NCBI GenBank assembly: GCA_026874595.1
Contig: CM049316.1
Location: forward strand, 38,141,195-38,205,194
Length of the DNA stretch: 64,000 nucleotides
DNA from: Sipunculus nudus
Lineage: Eukaryota; Annelida; Sipuncula; Golfingiida; Sipunculidae
Direction of reading: 5' to 3'
Shown here in pieces: positions 40,801-51,316 of the stretch. How positions within the stretch are numbered: the stretch's first letter is position 1; each line of letters opens with the position of its first letter. Both the position numbers and the translations under genes were made by a program. The notes beneath the pieces are model-generated. The model saw nothing but the letters and a program-made list of their open reading frames with translations. It searched no databases and was not told the origin of the DNA.

Positions 40801-43800
40801 TATGAAAGAAATTTGTCCTTTAGTTTTTGAATTATAATGCTCACAGTAGTGTCAAATGGCAATGAAGAGCGTATTTAAAGGCAGGAAAACAAGAAAGGAT
40901 AATAGGTGGCGCCACCGGTTTCCTGTACCTGACAACGCTATCCAAGATCTATGGTCAACTTGATCAATCCATGCAAAATTTCGTGATATATTTAAGAATT
41001 TGTGTGATTCCCCCTCCCCCCCCCCCCCCCAGTGGACATATTCAAGGTCAAGGGCACTCCTAGTAAGGTCATGACTCCAATTTAAACAAGCTCCGTCTTC
41101 TCACCCATACCTATGCACATTTCATGTTTGGTAAAGATCCATGAAATATCTTTATGAGTTTGAGCGCAGACAAAATTTATCTGCAGCGGCGGTTCCGACA
41201 TAAAACCATTGTATCCCCGAATTTGTCAGGGGATACAATTAATGCGATTTTGATTGTCTTTGGGATGACATATTTGCTTTGAAATCGTAATATCCTGCAC
41301 CACCAATGTTTAAGGGGAACGAATCTCATTTAACGAATGAATGAATTAATATCATTACCATTTATTTAACCATCTCACACCAACGCATCATGTTAAATGT
41401 GGTAATTCTTCAAATAAGCTTGACTTTAGGAAAATGTCGGGTATATAACAACCACTAATATTACCTTAGCCATTTTAGATATATCAAGAGCGTCTTACCT
41501 TTGCAGCCCCTTATATATCATTACCATTTATTCAACCATCTCAAACCCATGCATCAGGTTAAATGTGTTACTAGAATTCTTCAAATTACCTTGACTTGAG
41601 GAAAATGTCGGGTGTCTAACAACCACTATTCATGTATTAGATTCATGTAATAGATTCATGTATATCAAGAGCGTCATACCTTTGCAGCCCCTTCAACGCC
41701 ATCTTGCCATATGTAACCGGCCGCCAGACAGCTGCCAAATAAATGACCCAGTGATAACTCTTTATTTGACTTGAGTTGTTTCCAGTCCAACACTGGCATC
41801 TGTGAATAAAAAATCATGGTTAGACAACAGAGACCGCTTTTAAGAAGGGGTGCGTTACGGGTAGACATAAAAGCGGACCGAACTGTTTTGCTAGTGCAGC
41901 TTTCCTTTCCAGCGAAGCGGTTGGTACGCCGTACTTGTGCGCCACCCACATGGGTTCAAATCCCGGATCGGCCCAGTATTTTCCCCGTAAAATGTATCGT
42001 CGTAACAAAAGTAAGATGTATACCCCATTTATAATAAAGTAAAATTACGTTTTCTTCCCGATTACCTTTCTCCCTAATCATCAACATATCAGTATTGGGA
42101 TTTATCCACGTGTTTGTAATCCCTCACATATTGCTTATTCATGTCCATCTACAATTATCGGCTTTCCCACAGTTTTCGGACATCCTGTATAGACTTCAGG
42201 CCAAGAGAGTTGGTAAGAATGTTTTCTGGCCAACAGCATTTCTAGTTCGGTTCGTATGATGTTAACCAGCGTTATTTTTAGTTCGGTTCGAATGATGTTG
42301 ACCAGCGTAATATCTAGTTCACTTCGTATTATGTTGACCAGCGGTATTTCTAGTTTGGTTCGAATGATGTTGACCAGCGGTATTTTTAATTCGGTTCGTA
42401 TGATGTTGACCAGCGTTATTTCTAATTCGGTTCGTATGATGTTGACCAGCGGTATTTCTAGTTCGGTTCGTATTATGTTAACCAGCGTTATTTTTAGTTC
42501 GGTTCGTATGATGTTGACCAGCGTAATATCTTGTTCACTTCGTATGTTGTTGATCAGCGGTATTTCTAGTTTGGTTCGAATGATGTTGACCAGCGGTATT
42601 TCTAATTCGGTTCGTATGATGTTGACCAGCGGTATTTCTAATTCGGTTCGTATGATGTTGACCAGCGGTATTTCTAGTTCTGTTCCTATTTTGATCAGCG
42701 TTAGTTCTAGTTCGGTTCGTATGATGTTGACCAGTGTTATATCTAGTTCACTTCTTGTGATGTTGACCAGCGTTATTTCTAGTTCAGTTCATATGTTGTT
42801 GACCAGCGTTATTTTTAGTTCGGTTCGTATGATGTTGACCAGCGTTATTTCTAGTTCGGTCCGTATGATGTTGACCAGCGATATTTCAAGTTTGGTTCGA
42901 ACGATGTTGAACAGCGGTATTTCTAATTCAGTTCGTTAGATTTTGACCAGCGGTATTTCTAGTTCGGTTTTTATGATGTTGCCCAGCGTTATTTCTAGTT
43001 CGGTTCGTATGATGTTGACCAGTGTTATTTCTAGTTCGGTTCGTATGATGTTAACCAGCGTTATTTGTAGTTCGGTTCGTATGATGTTGACCAGCTTAAT
43101 ATCTAGTTCACTTCGTATGATGTTGACCAGAATTATTTCTAGTTCGGTTCGTATGATGTTGACCAGCGTTATTTCTAGTTAGATTTGTATGATGTTGATC
43201 AGCGGTATTTCTAGTTTGGTTCGAATGATGTTGACCAGCGGTATTTCCAATTCGGTTCGAATGATGTTGACCAGCGTTATTTCTAGTTCGGTTCGTATGA
43301 TGTTGACCAGCGGTATTTCTAGTTCTGTTCCTATTTTGATCAGCGTTATTTCTAGTTCGGTTCGTATGATGTTGACCAGTGTTATTTCTAGTTCGGTTCG
43401 TATTATGTTAACCAGCGTTATTTTTAGTTCGGTTCGTATGATGTTGACCAGCGTAATATCTAGTTCACTTCGTATGATGTTGACCAGCGTTATTTCTAGT
43501 TCGGTTCGTATGATTTTGACCAGCGTTAATTTTTTTTAGTTTGATTTGTATGATGTTGATCAGCGGTATTTCTTGTTTGGTTCGAATGATGTTGACCAGC
43601 GGTATTTCTAGTATGGTTCGAATGATGTTGACCAGCGGTATTTCTAATTCGGTTCGTATAATGTTGACCAGCGTTATTTCTAATTCGGTTCGTATGATGT
43701 TGACCAGCGATATTTCTAGTTCTGTTCCTATTTTGATCAGCGTTATTTCTAGTTCGGTTCGTATGATGTTGACCAGTGTTATTTCTAGTTCGGTTCGTAT

Positions 43801-45166
43801 GATGTTGACCAGCGTTATTTCTAGTTCGGTTCGTATGATTTTGACCAGCGTAAATTTTTTTAGTTTGATTTGTATGATGTTGATCAGCGGTATTTCTAGT
43901 TTGGTTCGAATGATGTTGACCAGCGGTATTTCTAATTCGGTTCGTATGATGTTGACCAGCGGTATTTCTAGTTCTGTTCCTATTTTGATCAGCGTTATTT
44001 CTAGTTCGGTTCGTATGATGTTGACCAGTGTTATATCTAGTTCACTTCCTGTGATGTTGACCAGCGTTATTTCTAGTTCGGTTTGTATGATGTTGACCAG
44101 CGTTATTTCTAGTTCAGTTCATATGTTGTTGACCAGCGTTTTTCTAGTTCGGTCCGTATGATGTTGACCAGCGATATTTCTAGTTTGGTTCGAACGATGT
44201 TGAACAGCGGTATTTCTAATTCAGTTCGTATGATTTTGACCAGCGGTATTTCTAGTTCGGTTTTTATGATGTTGACCAGGTGCATTTCTAGTTCGATTCG
44301 TGTGAAGTTGACCAGCGGTATTTCTACCTTGTTTTGTATTATGTACTTAGTGGCGTAAATTATCTTCAAGGATGGGGGCAGGGGTTGACTCGCATATGTG
44401 GGGAGGGGGGGGGGGGGGGGTGGGAGCAAAGTTAGGACAATTTATATATATATATATATATCTATATATATATTATTGAATATACATTTTATTTCAGAGT
44501 GACACTTATATATAAAAATTAAGTATATGGTTTTAAAAAATATGGATTTATGTTTCCAGTATATATTAATTCTAAACCAGTTTCATAGTAAACGGAAAAA
44601 GGAACTAAAGTCTATAATTCTAATTATTGGTATATTTTTTCCAATATATAAATATTTTCTCTGAATATTAGTTAGGGGGGATGATAACATTGACCACCCC
44701 CCCCCCTTGCTAAGGTAGCGATAGTGTAGGGGCGATATATACCCCCATCCCCCTTGTATTGACGCCCCCTGAATGTAATGTAAACTGTCTAGTGCTATTT
44801 AAAGTTCCCGTTATTAGATGCTTACCATTAAACAGCAGTAACGTGCAATCGTGCAAGCAATACAAAGAAAAATATGCAGTCGGCCATACCAAAGGACCAA
44901 ACCAACGGAAAATTTGATTTTATTAAATTTATTTTCAATAATGTGTGAATGAAACAACTAAAGGAAAACAAGCGTAGCCAAAACCTATACATATGAGTAA
45001 ATCATAAAATACATTGCCTCGTGACAATGGTATATCGTAGATATGCATAGTATATAACAAATTACCTTATTGATTTCATCTCGAAGTTCATGATGCCGCA
45101 GAAGATCCGGAAGTTTACGACATAATTCTTCCCAGGGCTGGTAATACTCCGGCAAGTGACCCTATG

Positions 45167-45259
<93 letters not shown>

Positions 45260-45383
45260 CTCTGGAGAAAAACAACACTATAAATTCACTACAGTCTGTT
45301 TCACAAGATGCGACCCGATCATCAGGTGAATGTTGTTAGCTAAGTCTGTAGGCCATACAGCACTTTACATCGGAGGGTAACAC

Positions 45384-45449
<66 letters not shown>

Positions 45450-47320
45450 CGGAATCAAGTTTCGTCAAACATTTTTAAGACTACCTAGTTCCGTGTTGTT
45501 GCAGTCATCGGGTAAGACTGTCTGATTGAAATGGACCGGTTCATGCCGGTACATATTTGAGAAGTTATTATATTTTATGGTCAATCCTTGATTACAATAT
45601 TCGCTTAAGGTTATTCGGTACATTTGGTTTTTATACTGAACGATGAAGTGAAAGTTGTGTGCAAATGTTAGATGGATTGTATAAGGTTCCGAGAGTAATG
45701 CTGCGGTAGAAATGGAGCGGTGCATGTATCAGGGAGCAAAAACGCATATTGTAATTGCACAAAAGTTGTCGGAATCCATGTGTGTCAGGTGGTGTGTTAA
45801 CAAGAGCATTTTCCTGACCAGTATTATCTTTAAGGAATGGTTCTTGTGTAAAGGGAACGAAGCTGTGTTATTGGCGATTACTATTAATATTATTCTTCTT
45901 ATAACTGTTGTTGATATCATAATGAGAAAAAAAATCAATATATTGATTCTAATGTCAGATCAATATTGAACTGCCCAAAAACATTTTAGGGGCCCATGAG
46001 AGCTTTGAGTGGTGTTACAGATGTCTTTTTTATTGAATGCAGCGGTCTTACGTGTGTATGGCGGCATAGCCCGGCTCACGCGAGGGGTCTGACGTGTAAA
46101 CACAGCGGTCATGCTCGTCTTGGGCTTTCTCGCCTGGCCGGTGTTGCGGGCTCGGTTTAATCCGTACTTGTTGAGCTCTGGCGGAGTGTAACAGCTCGCT
46201 GCCGTGCCTGTCTCGAATGTTCAAGTCTGTGCACGTCTATTGTTCTTTTCGTTTGTTCGTGAAAGGGATTTTTCGGATGAAAGGTTATAAATAGGGGCTG
46301 TGTTTGTGAGAGAATATACCAGCGGACACAGAAGAGAGGACCATTTATAGATGTTCTTCTAAATTTGTAACGGATTTTATATAGTCTTCAGTTTGCCTTT
46401 CGGATCACTGCCAGGATTTCACTTTTGGATTAGAGTATATTGATTTTGTGATTACATTGGACTGTTATTCTCTGAGAAGATTTATGTGAACTGTTCATCT
46501 GGGTTGTACGTTATAAAAGACTTGTTGTCGCTGTGACAGTGGTGGTATCCAGGTACTGTACGCTTTATTTATATACTTGTATTGATTTACTGTTGTACTG
46601 TTGTTATACTGTGTAATTGTATTGATTTAGTGTATTGTAATGTTAGGGTTCTTTAAAGAATAAATTATAGTTATTTGTTAACAAAAAACCACTGACTTCT
46701 TTATTCAATCCTCTTGACATTTCACGCTGCCTAGTGTTACAGAATCTGATTTTAGATTTTTCCATTACGGGATTTTGGCTCGGCACGATTACATGATCTG
46801 TTGATATTAGGTTCCGTAACAATATTTTAGTGTAATTTACTGCACACTTAATGTAAACAGATGTTCATAAACATCACGTGGAGACCTTTTTTTATTGTTC
46901 ACCTATTACAAATTATATTTGTTATAAGTTAAGATACTGACCACTCAAATCCAGAGTCTGTTGGTTTAATTACAGTTGTGTTTATTAATAACAAAATATG
47001 AAACTGATTCATTACCTGTTTACAATAGTTTGTGCTGTTATATGGATTATGGTAGTAACGTCAGGGGCATAGCCAGGATTTACGGAAGGGGTTGGGGGGC
47101 GCATTTGGCTATGGGTATTTTTTTAAAATTATTTTAAAAGTAAAATTTTCTTAGCAGCTCATCTGAGTTATTCGGCAATATCAAATAGAAAGTTTGGGGG
47201 GGGGGGGGGGGGGGGGGGGGTTGTGGCACCACTGTCTACGCCCCTGGAAACACAACTGGCAGTTTTGACGTTTAGAATGCTGTATTTTTAAATTTCAGAA
47301 CTAATATTGTTAATCATATC

Positions 47321-47361
<41 letters not shown>

Positions 47362-49867
47362 GCAGCTTTGTCTATGCCATAACTTAGATATCATATAAAT
47401 CTATGTTCAGGGGACGGTGACTACAAGGGAAATGGAAGGAACAGACAACACTTGCCATCTTGATGTTGTGTTAGCCGGTAAGTATACTTGCTTGTTGTAA
47501 AGATATAAGAGTTAACTTCCTATTCTAAAGCAAAATTGTTTTTGTTGATATTTACAATTCGAGCACCTTTACAAACTCATTAGCGGAAATCATGTTACAG
47601 TAATGTTTTGTTTTAAGCCGAGCTGACTGTTAATCATCTGAGCTAGTTATGGTCTTTTGTCAGTTGTCTGTCCTTCCTGTCTTTGAGACTTGCATGTTTT
47701 TGAACCATTGACCTACAACTACTAAGTGCACCACACAGCTGGATATCAAAACTACTTATTTGATTTTATTCATAATTAGCATACAGTTGCATTTATATAT
47801 TTCCTTTGCATGTGCTACAGGTCAATAATACATAAGCTATATGGACCAGAACATAAGTTATAAGCAAGAAATATGATTTTTCACTTAACATGGCAACTGT
47901 TAAAGCAAGAGACTTTTCTTCAAGGGTGCAAAATTATTTAATCAAGATTAAATTGCATACTAGAAATTAAATTAGAAATTTGAAATAGTTAAAATTATTA
48001 GCAATTTATGTAAAACCAGTCCCTTAATTTCTTTTAACCCATGGCACATTTTCCCCTTTAAACACTTTTGCTTTAGTTTTCTAACGCAGCTGACTGTAAG
48101 TCATCTGAGCTATAATAATGCTCTATTGTCCGTCATCTGACCGTCCGTCTGTCTGTCCGTCCCTCCCTTAGAATAGCACATTTTGAAAATGTAAGAACTA
48201 CGAATCCAAAATTCAGCATACTGTTAGATGTCCCTAAGATCTCCCATCGAGCCAATAACTTGGTCACTGTGACTTCGTTCCTTTAAAAATTAAGGAAAAC
48301 CCTCAATTTTCCTGAAAAAAAAATCTATTATCACTCTTCAGGACTGCCTAATATCAAAACCACTTATCTGTTTTTCTTAATATTTGCCATAAAAACATTC
48401 ATCTCTATATTTCCTTTGAACATGCGTGAAAATAAGTCCGTATTGTATATTTGTAAAACAGGAAAGATATTTAATCACTGAACATGATAATTTTCTGAAG
48501 TTAGAGACTTATTTCAGGTATATAATTTTGTTAAATCAAAATTCAATTTTATACCCAAAATAAGCATTTTAAGCTTAACCAATGATTTTTCTTCAGTTGT
48601 TGATCACATTTCTATATAAACTTCTTTAATTAATGCATTTTTTGCTTTTATGATATATAAACACATATTCAGCTTTTAAACAATTGTTTCCTGCATACAG
48701 GCCTAACAGACGCTTTAGTAATTTAAATAGTAAGTTAAAACATGCCATGTCCTTTTCCAATTCAAACTAGGGAATGATATTTTCTTCTATTGTCTTTGCA
48801 TTTCATTTTCTGATCAGCACAATTTTAATCACTCCTGCATCTTAGAACGACATGCCGTCTTAACTGTATTTTTATGTCAGAGTTGCAGAGAAATGTAATC
48901 TGCCATGAGTTCTGCTGAAAATTATGTTAATATTCGTTGTAATATGAAACAAGTATGTTTACCTTTTACTGTAGAAGGGTCAGCATGAGAACAAACATTC
49001 GGAAATTATATTCTAGCTACAGTACCTTAAGGGGATATTTTTCAACTGAGCTCAATTGTCCCAGTAAATTAAACTGGGTTATTTATTTTTTCAAGTTTAT
49101 TCAATCGCTAAGTCTAGTCATTGCAGGTATAGTAAATAATTCTTGCAATCTCTTATAAAAATAAGAGCGTTTTTTTAATTTTAGTATTTTAAAACAAAGG
49201 GGATTACAGCTTAGTTGTAACTACGACTTTTAGTAATTATTTTTGCACTTGTCAAGAATAATATATATATTTTTCTTATTGGTGTATATTTAAATCATTA
49301 AATGTGATCATCTGGTGGTAACTGTGATAGCCTTAGGAAATTACATACATGTTTGTTAGACAACGCTGAGTGTGAACTGAATTATTAATATATTCATTTA
49401 TTTTTAGATCGCTGTATTTTATATGCCCACCGGGCTATTCAAGTCTAAAAACAGCATACAACCAGCAGGAGATACTACTACAATATTTTATCCCATCATC
49501 ATACAAATTTACATCCCAGTGCCCTTTAACTAACAGTGCATGTTCTTGTAAACGGATTTCTTTTTTCCACGTAAAATAACATGCCATATGAACGTATTCT
49601 ACCTTCCATTTACCCGTAGAATAATGGGGACTATCAACAACATGCATGTAAAATTACGGTGCATTGTCACGGTTAGTCGTAGTAAATTATGTGCAATATG
49701 AACGTAATTTTAATTTCCAGTTACCCGTACGATTACGTGGAATGTAACCCGCGGGCACGTAAAATTACGATGTACTGTCATCAGTGGCGTCGATTTATAT
49801 TCCAGGGTGGGGGTGGGGGTGGGGGGGGGGGTTGACTTCCGTGCATACACAGTATGACACATTTCAA

Positions 49868-49898
<31 letters not shown>

Positions 49899-51276
49899 TA
49901 TTCAATATTATTTCAAATATATTACAATTGAGGTTTAGGAAAAAAAGGTTTTATGATTCCAGTATAAGTTGATTCTGAACCAGGTTTAGATAAATATTCG
50001 TAGTAAACTCATAAATGGCACTAAGTCCATATACATCTATTTATAAATATATTTCATTTGCAAAATATGAATAATATTCTCTGAATAGTGGAGGGGATGA
50101 TTACACTGACTATCCCCTCCTTGCCAAAAAGTGGGGGGGATATATACCCCCCATCCCTCCCCCTATATTGACGCCCCAGATTGTCATGGTAACTCGCTGC
50201 CACGACTATTGAACGTAAGTTACGGACAACCTTCCACAGTGTAACAATAACTAAAAACTCATTCAAGACACGCTATTCTTAACACAATATAACACTGAAA
50301 CAGTCAAAGGCTTGTAACAGCGCTACCAACGGCAACCTGTACTTATTGGAGAAATACTACATCATTTGCAACCCACATTTGGCCACATTCAATAAATGGA
50401 ACGAACTCGTCACCGCCTGTAGCCATGCAAACAGATTCCTTCTTAAGAATTTAAAAAATTAGATTATGGACATCCTCATTATATTTTTCTTTCTTTCTTT
50501 CATAACGGTCACATAGGGTAAAGATTATCCACAGGAAACCATGGATTAGCCCCGGGTTGTTTGGCGGCTTGTAAGCTCTCCCAATCTGAGGCTGCTGCGT
50601 GGTTTATCCCTGTTGATTACTCAAAGCTCTCATGGGCCCCTAAATGTTTTCGGACAATTCAATTCTGATCTGACGTTAGAAGCATAATATTGATTTTTTT
50701 TTCTCATAATGATATCAACAACAATTACAAGAAGAGTAATAATATAAGCTATCGCCATTAAAACAGCTTTGTTCCCTTTACACAAGAACCATTCCTTTAA
50801 GATAATGCTGGTCAGGGAAATGTCCTGGTTAACACCCCACCTGACATATATGGATTTCGACAACTATTGTTCAATTACTATGTATGCGTTTTTGCTCCCT
50901 AACCTATTCATTGTTACATTTCAGACCGCAGCATCACTCTCGGAACCTTATTTAATCCTCCTAACGGTTACACACACCTTGCACTTTGTCGTTCGGTAAT
51001 TATAAGATGTATCGAATAACCTATAAAACCAATTTGTAATCAATAAAACATAAAACCATTAAACATAATAACTTCTCAAATATGTACTGGCATGAACCAG
51101 TCCATTTCAATCAGACGTCCTACCTGAAGAGTGCAAAAACATGTAGTACGAAACTACGTAGTCTTAAATATGTCTGACGAAACTTGATTTCTCTATATTT
51201 GTATAACTATAAAGCTCTGGTTTGTAATTCCATAGAGCACTCTAGTAGTTGTTTATTGCAGGAAACCTGTAGATTA

Positions 51277-51316
<40 letters not shown>

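Noticed and set aside
41906-41973. Functional tRNA gene
   Set aside because: A B-box-like stretch is present but the acceptor stem does not pair; at best a SINE head.
42256-44161. Long plus-strand frames of 227, 79, 116 and 206 codons
   Set aside because: Created by the 36-bp minisatellite period. They repeat [12 protein letters not shown], break at variant units and are antisense in an IDO intron.
42195-44345. CRISPR-like array
   Set aside because: Units are contiguous without unique spacers, and the sequence is a eukaryotic intron.
45298-45325. Minus-strand CTGATGA...GAAAC as a hammerhead ribozyme
   Set aside because: The bases between the two core motifs do not form a stem II, so only the short motifs match.
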